Origin: Membranipora membranacea
Lineage: Eukaryota > Bryozoa > Gymnolaemata > Cheilostomatida > Membraniporidae
Assembly: GCA_914767715.1 (NCBI GenBank)
Contig: OU612067.1
Location: 28,186,162-28,246,161 of the forward strand
Direction: 5' to 3'
DNA length: 60,000 nt
Of the stretch, positions 22,686 through 32,903 are shown piece after piece (within the stretch, counting starts at the first letter, position 1; each line of letters begins with the position of its first letter). The notes beneath the pieces are model-generated. The model ran no database searches, was not told the origin of the DNA, and saw nothing but the letters and a program-made list of their open reading frames with translations. The position numbers and the translations under genes were made by a program.

Positions 22686-24291
22686 ATTTAGAATTAAAAT
22701 GACAATGCTCACGTGACAAATTTTTATGTGGGCTCAGGTTTGCCTTGTTGATAATATCTCTGAACTCAGATCATATTACGGATAGGAATGATTTATTGAA
22801 TGATCTAGATTTACAGACAATATTGCTTTTTTTCAGACAAATTCATTCTTGCTGACTTGTAGTTTTAGTACTAATTAAATATCTTGATGCGTTTAAATAG
22901 ATGTTATGTTAAATACAGTGTCTATAATTATATTGTTTTGGGTACAGTTGTACAATATTACAAGGTCTTGGAGGCTGAGGTATATGCAAAGGTACAGTCC
23001 CACCTTAAAAATGCCGAGGGCACATTGAAAAATGTAATAACAAAATTTGCATAATGTTCCGAGTTGAATTGATACTTGAAAAATACAGACTTTTTCTGTC
23101 ACTAAACAGAATCTGCCACCACCTTATATTTGTCACTATTTTTTAGGGAACTCTTCCTGATTTCTTATTAATTGTTTACCTTGGAAAATAATCTGTTATC
23201 TTATCTCATGACCGTATATGATGTTACATTGTTATTACCTTATTACTACCTTTGACGAGCTTTATTCGGTGGGGGGGGGGGGGGGGGGGTGTTGGCCTAC
23301 AACAATTAGCTCCATTGTCTTTTTATCAAACATTTCTCTCTTTCTACCTGGATATCACATATTTTATTTTACTACTGCGCTATATTCCACAGCTGTTCAG
23401 CATCCAAATTGTTGATAGACTTGGTCTAATTGCCCTAATTCTAGCAAAGAAAGCCAAGATGGTTGGACGCAAAACTTTGGAGCATCAGAAAGATCTTAAA
23501 ACTGGAGACATAGAAATCAGGTACTGTGGGCTCCAAATTGATTGTGTAGAGAATTTTTGCTGTGTACATTGATGGCCCATTCCTAAATCCTAATTATGAA
23601 AACCTTTGTTAATTATAGTATAAACAACTTGTTGAAATCTAGTGGTTCTTCGGTATTCAAAGCGGTTAATGGATGAAGATGTTTAGATCAATTACGGGGT
23701 GAATCAATGTTTTTGTTGGCCATTCAATGGTAACAGATGTAACCAAGAATAGATATTTTGCTGTTTTTATACCGCAGACTGATTCATACTAACTCTGCCG
23801 ACCCAGATTTTGTTGTCCAGGGTTAGAGAAGACGCCATTCCAGGCAGCCACCATTAATAGCTTTCTCTAGCCGAATTGCCATGTCAACAAATTTCACATT
23901 TCAAGTTCCATAAATTTATATATATATATCATATCAACGCAACTGCTATATTGACAATTTACCATTTTATGGAGTTAAAACTACCACACTATTATACTAA
24001 ACAGAAACCTAACACTCTCTGGTAAAAACGCTAGAAGGTATGTCTTTATTTTATCCTTTTGCGATGTCACATTTTTACTACTACTGGAGATTTATCTGTG
24101 TGTAAATGAAACCTGCTTTAATTTTTTTTGAGCTACTTCTTTTGATTTTAAATGTGACAAATCTGATCAACACATTTTACCATCTTACCATATATAATGG
24201 TTTGTACCCTTATTGTATTTTGTGATTTTAAGCAATATTTTACAATTTTAACATACTTTTATTGCACCACATTTATTATATTTACATTATT
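22686..24291. other. no gene; G19 tract at 23271-23289
   Basis: AT-rich sequence. A run of 19 G residues sits at 23271-23289. Open frames that cross it (23218-23415, 23252-23572) are made open by the run and have no motif. Confidence 0.5.
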
Positions 24292-24294
24292 TTA

Positions 24295-24459
24295 GTGTCA
24301 CGAGTAAATAATACCGAGGTCGAGGTCACAAACCCAAACTCACAACCCGTACAGTATTTGCTACTCCGTGAACTTAGCCAAAAAACACTAGGGAGCTGTT
24401 ACAGATTGGTTGAAATTGTCAACTTAAGCTGGCGGTGGTTGTTATATCTAATAATGTGA
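24295..24459 (+). CDS. candidate exon, unrecognised
   Basis: Follows a TTATTTTAG acceptor. The peptide VSRVNNTEVEVTNPNSQPVQ then YLLLRELSQKTLGSCYRLVE is polar and looks coding, and ends at TGA 24457-24459. It lies 800 bp upstream of the C48 protease exons on the same strand, so it may belong to that gene. No donor with a matching phase was identified. Confidence 0.25.
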   Translation: MSRVNNTEVEVTNPNSQPVQYLLLRELSQKTLGSCYRLVEIVNLSWRWLLYLIM

Positions 24460-25284
24460 TATGGTTCATGTCATGATTGTAGGGGTCATATGTCAGGTTT
24501 CCTATAACTAAGGTAGGGATCAGAGATGATAAAGCCAGACTAGATTAAGAGAAAGTGTCAACTACAGGATCACAGGCATGCCTTTTAGTTGCTGCCTAAC
24601 AATTGATCATAATATAATGAATAGCAAAAAAATAGTTGTTATGGATATTGATGAGATTTGAATATCTCTTTCGGGAATCATGGCTCAGCATCAGCATGAT
24701 AAGTTCAAGTTTGCCAAAAAATAATAAATTGAGTGGGAGTTGCCCACACATGTCAAATGAGAGCATAACTTACACTAGGGAGATTTAAAGCAAATTATCG
24801 CTATCACATTGCTCAAAATTATCGCTCACTTGTTCTTTCAATTAGACAAAGTTGTTCCCAAATCGCCCACTCAGAAGTTGCATCAATGACAGCGATTTGG
24901 AGCAAGAGCACTCAGAGTGAGCAGTTATATTGCAATTTTGGCTGTTTTTTATTGAAAGACCCCCGGTTGAGGCTCATGAGATTATTTGTGTCCAAATCCC
25001 CACAGCTTATACATTATGCATAATAACAACCCTCAATACTTAGTGTAACCCCTTTATTATTTATTTAGACACAGCTGACACTTAGTAGGAAGAGACGGGC
25101 ATGAAGAAGGTGCTATTATGCCCTATAATCCAGGGTATGTAGCGACATCCAAACTGTTATAGATCTCTTTCATAAATAAGATTCAATTAAGTCCAATGTT
25201 GTGGAGATACCAGAATTTGAGTGTTGACACAGCTCCTTGGTTTCCCTTTCACCTGTTCACATATTGTTTTCTTTTTCTTCGCAG

Positions 25285-25904
25285 AAGCCACTGGTGTTTG
25301 GCTGTATTTTCACCGGGTTACATTATAGTTATCGACAGTATGAAAACGAAAGAAAAAGTGAATGATAAACAGCTCACTGCATAAGTGTTCATTGTGTCGC
25401 AACCAATTGCTCATTCACATGTTTGAAATATTGTTCTCGTTAGCTAATAACCTTATTGAACAGCAGGTACTAACTACAATGTTTACTTGATTTTGACATG
25501 CTCATGATTGTTTCACTGTAGAGTGTACAGGGAAGTTTGCGGATATCAGGCAACAGAACCGTCCTTCATGCACTACAAACAGGTATGATAACATTTACTG
25601 CAAGAAAAGACAAGAGATGATACCTAGAAACTACAACCTGACCGTGTATCTGATTTTTGGTAGTTTCTCGTCAGTTCACCCCTCTGATGCGATTGTGGTC
25701 TTCACTATGATCTGATCTGTATTGAACTGGTAATATCTTTTACTAATGCATGATTAAACTACCTTGATCGTCAGAGTTGCTAGATCTTGCTGATGCCCAC
25801 TGGTATTAGTAAATGTATTACTTTCAATTCAGGAAGCCGTTCAACAGACCAACGGTTATGATTGTGGAGGGTTGACAATGGAGTACATGCATTTTGTTTG
25901 CTCA
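25285..25904 (+). CDS. C48 (Ulp1/SENP-like) protease exons
   Basis: Three exon-like blocks carry the catalytic residues of Ulp1-family cysteine proteases in the right order. Block 1 (from 25285, after TTCGCAG) has SHWCLAVFSPGYIIVIDSMK, with the His-Trp and the Asp-Ser. Block 2 (25522-25581) has VYREVCGYQATEPSFMHYKQ and ends at a GTATGA donor. Block 3 (25833-25904, after TTCAG) has EAVQQTNGYDCGGLTMEYMH, with the Gln and the Cys. Blocks 2 and 3 join in phase; blocks 1 and 2 do not close cleanly with the donors I can see. Such proteases remove SUMO-type modifiers, and many are carried by transposons. Here the exons stand among transposase relics, so a transposon origin is likely. Upstream domain exons are not identified. 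Confidence 0.6.
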
Positions 25905-25905
25905 G

Positions 25906-27485
25906 TAAGTATAAAAGCATTCCATTAATTGGACTGAATCAAAATGTAAGGTTGGGCCCATTTAAAAAAAATCGACTTGATAACAAGACGCTGCTGATTT
26001 TTAAGCAATTTTCTAACTCAAAATCCAAGCAAAATTGATCAAGTTATAAACAAAAAGACGTGGACTGCGGCCTTCAGCTGTATATATTGTCCTGTCTAGG
26101 TTTATTATTAGGTCTATGATTGCTAGCCCACATCTCATTTCTTGAATAACCAGATCACTGAGACATACCTTTGCTGTATATGTGGTTCCCCCAATTATGC
26201 ATACAGTGAAACCCCAAATGTACACATGCCAAAACCCAGGCACATGGTTCTTTTCACAATACGGCACCATACAAGGACAATTGTGTTGTAGAGAACAATA
26301 CCCAATGTGATCAGAGAAAAGACGGTGGCAGCAAACTCTGTGCAGTTCACCAGAAGGTTTTGGTTGTATAATCTACAAACTCACCTTGACCCAAGGTGAG
26401 ATAGTTTTATTACTGCCAACATAAATATTGATACTGCTGATCAGACTATCATTAATCACATAATAGATTTGGATAGGGGGGGGGGGGGGGGGTTCTATTT
26501 GATAATACACAATCCTTCACTCTGCAAGTTTGCTTTATTTTAATATAACTCTAAAATTCGCAGACTGGCCAGTGTATTTGCTGAATACATGTGTACTAAA
26601 ATAACCTTTTGTATAGCATATGATATTAATTGAGGAAGTAACCGTTGGTATGAACTATTTTTCTTGCAGCATGGCAGAAGAACTCATCCTAAGCTGCCTA
26701 AAAGTTGGATGGGCTGACAGATATTGATTGATAGATCTAGTTTTATCTATGGATATATGAGTAAAGCTCGCATATCCTAAACATTTTTTATATCAATCCA
26801 ATTGCAACATGTACACTCAACATTTACATTAATTCATTTTGGTCATCTTAGCAGAATGGATGGCATGAGATAATATTGTGTATATATTTTTGTGAACTTA
26901 ATTTTTGTGTATAATGTATTCGAAAAGTCAGTGACATATCATGATTCTCAAATATCTAGAGCATGGTGTGTAGAATGATGTGTTTTATTTGTGTGTTATC
27001 AACCATACTAATCATTAACCTACTTGTCAGTATGGCCCAATTTAGAAAATCCTGCATGAAATTTTATGCTAACGATAGCTCCCAGTTAGATGTACTGTGA
27101 AGTGTTAAAGGGAGAGTTTAAAAAAAGTCAGTCATGTAAGTGTGACAGGGTCTTGGTTTGAACCATTATGTTTCGGATATCCTTAGAGGTCGGAGTAGAA
27201 GAAATCAATCTATTATGTGATGGACCATGCTGTTCGGCTAAGATGTTACTAAAATTGCTGTTGCAAATAATGAGCATAAATCATCCGGTCCTGGGAGATT
27301 TGATAATTGTTGTTATTGGTAACAAATACAGACAATAAAAATACTGAAACTGAACTGAAATACAAGAGTACAGGCCACAACAATCAAGATGTGAAGTTCT
27401 ACTTTGTAGTGATTGTATTATCCACACAATGCAAGTTGCACCTCTTTCTTTTGTTCCTACAACATGCTTTTACTTTATTTCTAGT
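25906..27485. other. no gene seen; G17 tract at 26476-26492
   Basis: AT-rich sequence downstream of the protease exons. A short candidate last exon follows TTGCAG near 26670 and ends near 26726. It holds a third poly-G run (17 G). Confidence 0.4.
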
Positions 27486-27805
27486 AATCCTTCGCAGTTA
27501 TCACCAAACCTTATCAAAAGATCTGTGAGCAACCCTCTCCGCCCTACTCCAGCAGAACCTCTCCAGCCTCTTCCTTCCCCTGAGATTGTTAAACGTCCCA
27601 CAAAAGTTTATACGGATAGAGAACATAGACATCGTCCTCAAGTCGCCACAATGACAACAATGACCACAACAACCGAGCCAGTAGCCACCGACAAACTACC
27701 TGAATTAAATCTGGATGTACCAGAACGGCCCTCACTTCACAGGCTCCAGCTCATCATCACCAGAGAAAGAGGTGATGATCATACTGAATTTGCACAAATA
27801 CTTGT
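27486..27805 (+). CDS. candidate Pro/Thr-rich exon
   Basis: After a TTTCTAG acceptor the frame reads SNPSQLSPNLIKRSVSNPLR, then PTPAEPLQPLPSPEIVKRPT, a Met/Thr-rich stretch and LPELNLDVPERPSLHRLQLI. It is low-complexity but uses codons like real coding sequence and stays open to 27870. No domain is seen; it looks like a disordered linker exon. A donor may lie near 27800. It could belong to the protease gene upstream or to a separate transposon. Confidence 0.3.
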
Positions 27806-28159
27806 TTCATACTGCTCTGGTATTATCGGCAGCCACTTTCAAATTTTCTATAACTATAACTGTTTTCACTGACAGCGTTGTCATAGTGACATGAGCGTAG
27901 GAGATCAACGGCATAAGTGATGAGAGATTTCAGCTTGTGGTGTTATTTTATTGTAGTATCCAGCCATCTGTGAAAAAAAGGGCAATGTTTCATGTTGCCC
28001 TATATATGCTTCAGCTTTTGTAAATCTGTGTTGTGCTATGGTTATTGATCATCAACAAAAAATGTAGACGATACAATTCCCATTGACTGCAATTTGTACC
28101 GATATAATGCCTTCAGTTACATTGTATTCATTGTTAATTTTTATGTATAAATGCTATTT

Positions 28160-28925
28160 GTACCCGGAGATAGGGACTCAAGGGCCTACAAGACGGTAGT
28201 GGACAGCAAGGTGTATGGTGAGACACAGATCGATAAGCTGGAGTGTACCGGACACATCCAGAAACGTATGGGGAAAGGATTGATGAATCTTGTGACATAG
28301 AACAGGGAGTTTATAGTCCATAAACATGGTAAGCAGCTTGCCAAATCAGTAACGAACAAGTCTGGAGCCGAGAAAATGTATATTGAAGCCGGGGGCGTTG
28401 GAAGGCTCTCCCAAAATGCAATAAAGTCAATACAGGGGCTTTATTGGGCTGCCGTAAGAGACTCTCAAACCATTGCAGATATGAAGAAGGGAATCTGGGA
28501 CATTTTTGACCACTGGGCAATCACTCGACAAATGTCCCGCATGGTGCTGTACACCAACGGATCGGGCTCGAGCACATAAAAATAAGTTGCCTCCCTACGT
28601 CTGGGCGCTCATCAGACCCGTCTCCCAATGTTTGAATCGTTTCACCACTGTATATGGGTCCGATGTCCCAAAACTAAGGTGCCTACCGGATCCAATTAGC
28701 TACTGCGCTGGCCACTGTGCACTGTGACATTCAACGACGGTGAAATCGGACTCTTGGAGTGGTTTGACCCCATGGGCTTAGGCTTTGGTGTGAACCATAT
28801 GTGATATACTCAGACAACTGACATAAACAGAGTCAGTAAAGCTGAGAAGGCAGTTGTGACAAACACAAAACGAAAATGGCAGTCTACTAACATAAACCTA
28901 GTGTTCGATCCTGGTAATTGTTAGA
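28160..28925 (+). pseudogene. Mutator-like transposase relic (copy 3)
   Basis: The blocks are GDRDSRAYKTVVDSKVYGET, KLECTGHIQKRMGKGLMNLV, GGVGRLSQNAIKSIQGLYWA and MKKGIWDIFDHWAI, followed after a frame change by NKLPPYVWALIRPVSQ. Further on are FDPMGLGFGVN, a KAEKAVVTNTKRKWQ-like stretch and VFDPGN. This is the same family order as the relics at 18080 and 33470, but the sequence is clearly different, so it is another lineage. An in-frame TAG at 28298-28300 and later frame changes break it. No Harbinger part follows it. Confidence 0.75.
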
Positions 28926-29054
28926 TTTATCAGCAACGTGTAGGCCAAACTTAAGGTTTGATTATCTCAGTATGTTTTTCCCTGTGACTGGTGACTTAAA
29001 TATCTGTAAGTTCGCCAAAAATTATTTTATCTTCTCAATTATTTTTTTGATAAA

Positions 29055-29324
29055 ATGAGTTTTGTGCAGGCAGTAGCTGAGCTGTTTATTGTGATAATAC
29101 TCCTTGTTTTGTTAGCATATAACACTCAATCAATCTATGTATTGGAGATGTACACTTCGATCCACAGTTACTTTTTTGTCCCACTGACCTTGGCTGTAAC
29201 ATATTATCCATGCAAAGTGCCTTATTATATTGCGGGCCATCTGTGCCATCTTGCAAAGAAAGAAGGAATTATATTTTTTTATCAATATGGGTTAAGCGTT
29301 TTCTTTGTCATGAGCTGGATCTGA
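29055..29324 (+). other. 89-codon frame with two hydrophobic segments
   Basis: ATG 29055 to TGA 29322-29324. The peptide has hydrophobic segments at residues 9-24 (LFIVIILLVLLAYN) and about 37-52, so it could span a membrane. The hydrophobicity may simply reflect T-rich DNA. No homology is recognised and there is no supporting signal. Confidence 0.2.
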
Positions 29325-29544
29325 AATTTGGTATTTAAGTCAAAGATCAATATTTTAAGAGAAGATGCTTGCTTTTGTATATGATAAACATTGCTCTTAT
29401 ATTGTGTTAACCATTGAGTATAAGCAGGGACTGCCTAGGAAGAGAGACCCACAAAAAAGGAGCTAAAAATGTGAGTGTGCATTCTCAGATGATTATGAAA
29501 CCTAATAAGCTGGTTCAGAAAGTAAACTGAGAATACATTGTTCT

Positions 29545-30019
29545 GTTGTGGTGGGCGTACTCAAATTGTTAGAAGCCGACACAGGACTCGAGACAGATCA
29601 GGAGATAGAACCAGGCACAAGACTAGAGGCAGATCAGGAGAGAGAAGTAGACACAGGACTCGAGACAACTCGGGAGATAGAAGCAGGCACGGGACTCGAG
29701 ACAGATCATGAGATAAAAGCAGACACAGGACTCGAGGCGGATCAGGAGAGGGAAATAGACACAGGACTTGGGACAAATCGGAAGATAGCAGCAGACACAG
29801 GACTCGAGGCAGATCAAGAGATAGAAGCAGGCACAGGACTCGAGACAGATCGAGAGATAGAAGCAGTAGATACATTAGAGAAAGACAGGAGTCAAGACAG
29901 AACAGTAGAGAGAGACATGAGCGAGACAGTTGCGTGGAGCTAGGTACCCCAATAACTAACATCAAACCAGGACCTGGTGATGAAACAGATGTAGAAATTG
30001 GTACTGACGACAGTAATCT
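29545..30019 (+). CDS. RS-rich exon of a FLYWCH-transposase chain
   Basis: In the frame starting near 29560 the peptide is rich in Arg-Ser and Arg-Asp pairs (RSRHRTRDRSGDR and so on) because of a 36-bp repeat. It ends PITNIKPGPGDETDVEIGTD then DSNL at a CT|GTAAGT donor. This frame contains one TGA (TCATGA near 29705, likely from CGA). The +1 frame is open for 131 codons (GLETDQEIEAGT repeats) but stops before the exon end. The RS frame is chosen because its phase fits the FLYWCH exon at 30296. RS-rich tails often mark nuclear proteins; that role here is inference. Confidence 0.5.
29578..29866 (+). repeat. 36-bp coding minisatellite, about 8 copies
   Basis: The unit starts GACACAGGACTCGAGACAGA and continues TCAGGAGATAGAAGCA. 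Because 36 is a multiple of three, each frame becomes a 12-residue repeat, and three frames on the two strands stay open over most of it. Confidence 0.9.
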
Positions 30020-30295
30020 GTAAGTTACATCAGCAACAATATGTTACATTTGAATACAAAACAGTAACAGCAAGGTGAGCAGAGAGTAGATAGAGAGATG
30101 ATAGTTAGCAATCGATTTGTATAGATAAAACACAATTTATGATATACATGAAAACCATTTTATTTATTTAATCTGCTACAAGCTTAGTTTAAGAATATTA
30201 TTTTGGAACACTAAGATATCATTGCTCTACATCTACAACAACATCATAACATATTTTACGCTAATCGTCATATTTGTTGTTTTATCTGATTTCAG

Positions 30296-31009
30296 GGAAT
30301 TAGGATTCCAGCTGGTTGAAGGAGGTTCCGGTAGAGGAAGAGATGTATTGATTAGTACAACTGGATACAGCTATACTGTAAACAAGAAATGTGTGCTTAA
30401 AGATGGGTCGAGTACATCTTACTGGACTTGCTCTGATAGAAGTTGCAAAGCTAAGGTTCGAGAGAAGGGAGGGTGTCACAGACCAGCTATAGCCTGCATA
30501 TCCACTATGTATCAGAAAATTTACATGAGAAAACTCAGCTAATTAGTCAGGTAAACATTTATTATGAATATAACTATTTGGAAAGAAGACTTTCATAATC
30601 AATGGAATTTGTCGACTTGATGTTGTTCCAATGTCCAGAGAAGGGTAGGAATGGCGTCAACAGTCAGATACAATCAGTTTGCTATCATATTCTGAAAACC
30701 AAGCTTAGTTGTGGGTATTTGCTGTAAACCAATACATACCATGTCATTGTCACCATTTATATACTAGACACATTAAATATTCATTGATCAAACTGCAGCC
30801 TAAACACGGCATTCTAAATTCATCTTTTTTAGATTAAGTCAAAAGGTCGTGAGGATCTTTTTCGCAGTGCAGCATCTATTGTTGATCAGTTTCACATTTT
30901 ACCCCAACTAGATGGCCTTGCAGTAGGAAACCGTGAGTATCTGATCAGAAAAGTGAACCGGGCAAGGGAGGCAGAGAGGCCACAACACCCTCAACATAAG
31001 CAGTTTCAG
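30296..31009 (+). CDS. FLYWCH zinc-finger exons
   Basis: Exon 30296-30550 follows TTTCAG and completes the split codon of the exon before it (DSNL|ELGFQLVEGG). It encodes GRDVLISTTGYSYTVNKKCV, SYWTCSDRSCKAKVREK and, after a one-base frame change in a G-rich stretch near 30470, TSYSLHIHYVSENLHEKTQL. This is the FLYWCH pattern: L...G..Y, YW.C....C.A, then H-x-H. Exon 30833-31009 (IKSKGREDLFRSAASIVDQF to PQHPQHKQFQ) starts in phase 0 and ends in phase 0 at CAG|GTAATT. It resembles the segment that follows FLYWCH fingers in transposon-borne proteins. The frame change makes this a likely recent pseudogene or a sequencing error. Confidence 0.65.
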
Positions 31010-31802
31010 GTAATTGAAAGATTATTTGTGTAACTATTATGTTTGTTATATACTTTTTACTTAAACCTAAGCTTTTGGGCTTACATTTTGTAGTTGTCCA
31101 TGTATTATCTTCGTTTGGCGTGAGTTTTGCAAGAAAAAATGTATCTTTTAGTGCTAATAATAGGCCAACAACATTTTAGACTAAGTGTTTGGATCTGATG
31201 AATTTTTATCTCATGTGTCAAGGTGGGCATTCTCCGCCAAATTAGTGTTTTTGATTGTGATATTTGACGTTTATTTACGAGAGATTAGGATAAATATCTT
31301 CTTTTTTCACTAAGTTGGAACTCAACCCCGGATAAATGAGCTCAACCCCACATCTTTTCTACCCCAGATTTTACTTGCCAACCCCAGACCACAAAAATCA
31401 TTTGCACTTCGCGCGGATCTGGGGTTCTATAATAAACTCTATAATGTAAGAATATTTCCACTACTCCCTTGACCAGGGTTCACTTCATTAAATATTATAC
31501 TGATGCAATAAGCAGGCTGCGGTGATGTGTTATTAATGATGTGGTATAACAGTAGTTATGCTGTTTCCTTAACCACAGTGGCAATAGTTTGTTGCAAATA
31601 AAAGAGCCTCTTGAGACCAATCAAGATGTTCGACTTTATTCTTAGGTTCACCCATGTTTTATCAGGCTGAGGAGATACGACAGTTTATCATTCTCAACAG
31701 AAGCAAAGAGGGAGAGGATGAACTAACAAACGAGCCTGGAACTTATCATTAAGTAGTAAAGTCTATTATTTCATAATGTACTGGTGTTTTCTTCAAAAAT
31801 AG
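31010..31802. other. intron-like AT-rich stretch
   Basis: Non-coding sequence between two phase-compatible exons. No motif was seen. Confidence 0.4.
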
Positions 31803-32852
31803 GATTGCGATGGTTATAAGAAGGAGTCTACAAACACTCCACCATCAGATATATCAACTCGTGCGGCTTTGTCAAAGGTCAGCCATTCAGATCTGCTAGA
31901 TAGAGCAAGAAAACTATCATCGCAACACAAAAATGACATTAGAAAATTGGAGAACATGAAATCACGAGTGAAAAAGTGTTTTGAGGAGAGTGAAATAAAG
32001 GTTAATGAGCATGTCCACAAAAAGTTATCAGAGACATTCCATGCACAACTACAGAGTCAACTTGAGGGTATGCCACTGATGAAGCTCCTCTTCATAGAGC
32101 AGCAGCTGAAGGTTTAAGGGTGTAAATCGACTAAAGGTATCATACCTTTAGTCGCTGCCATCCCATTATGGGATGGCATCCAGCTATGGTGAGATGGTGC
32201 CTCGCCCTCTGACAGAGATCAAGATCTGCATATGAACACATACGTTCTACTTCATCAACCCTTCCATCAAAAGAGACACTGGATGATTATGGTCATTACA
32301 GAGAGGTCGGAGCTGACGTAGATTTAGTCTGTCTGGAAAATCTGGCCAAATCATGCTAACGAGTCTGTAGCCATTCTCTGCGATGAGATGAAAGTAAAGG
32401 ACGGACTGGTCTATGATATAAACACTGGGGCACTTGTCGGATTCACTGACATAGATATCGACAGTGACTGTAAAGATATACCAAAAGCTAAGTTAGCCAC
32501 CCATGTTTTAGTATTCATGGTAAGTGGATTAAAGTCAAATTCAAACTGGCAGAGGCAACATTTGCTACAACATCAGCAGTCGCTGAGCAGATATTTATGC
32601 GATTTTGGGATCTGGTTGGTGTCGTTGAGCTTGTTGGACTGAAAGCAAGTTTGTTTGTCGGAGATGGGGCTGCCACAAACAGGAAATTTTTCGTATATCA
32701 TCAAACTGATTACGGTGACGAGATTGCATTCCAGGCAAGGAACAAATTCTGCTACTTTCAGATTATATACTTTGCGTCTGATGCGCCCACCTACTCAAAA
32801 CAACAAAGAACAACTGGGAGAATTCTGGCTGGAATAGAAATTCTAGAAGACT
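31803..32852 (+). pseudogene. P/THAP9-like transposase, degenerate
   Basis: The exon starts after AAATAG in phase 0, matching the end of the FLYWCH exon at 31009. Part 1 is coiled coil (ALSKVSHSDLLDRARKLSSQ to LETMP-type ending with KLLFIEQQLK). Part 2, after a pair of perfect hairpins, has WHPAMVRWCLAL, AYEHIRSTSSTLPSKETLDD, then ILCDEMKVKDGLVYDINTGA, LVGFTDIDID and LATHVLVFMVSGLKS. Part 3 has VGDGAATNRKFFVYHQTDYG and YFASDAPTYSKQQRTTGR. These match the order in P-element/THAP9-like transposases (WHP, LPS-x-x-TL-x-DY, DEM-x-I, DG-x-x-x-NR-x-F, F-x-SD-x-P). Frames change several times. It is cut at about 32900 by the composite repeat. Confidence 0.7.
32128..32178. repeat. two abutting perfect hairpins
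   Basis: Hairpin 1 has 12-bp arms, CGACTAAAGGTA (32128-32139) and TACCTTTAGTCG (32143-32154), with loop TCA. Hairpin 2 has 10-bp arms, TGCCATCCCA (32156-32165) and TGGGATGGCA (32169-32178), with loop TTA. They sit just before the WHP block of the transposase relic, where its frame breaks. Confidence 0.9.
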
Positions 32853-32903
32853 AACAGTAAGTCTCATGTAATCACCAGATCAAGGCCTCTCATACTGAAA
32901 AAT

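Noticed and set aside
23218-23572. Glycine-run open frames
   Set aside because: They are open only because of the poly-G tract and have no motif.
29561-29965. 134-codon minus-strand Leu/Cys-rich protein
   Set aside because: An antisense shadow of the 36-bp repeat; the plus frame is supported by splicing phase.
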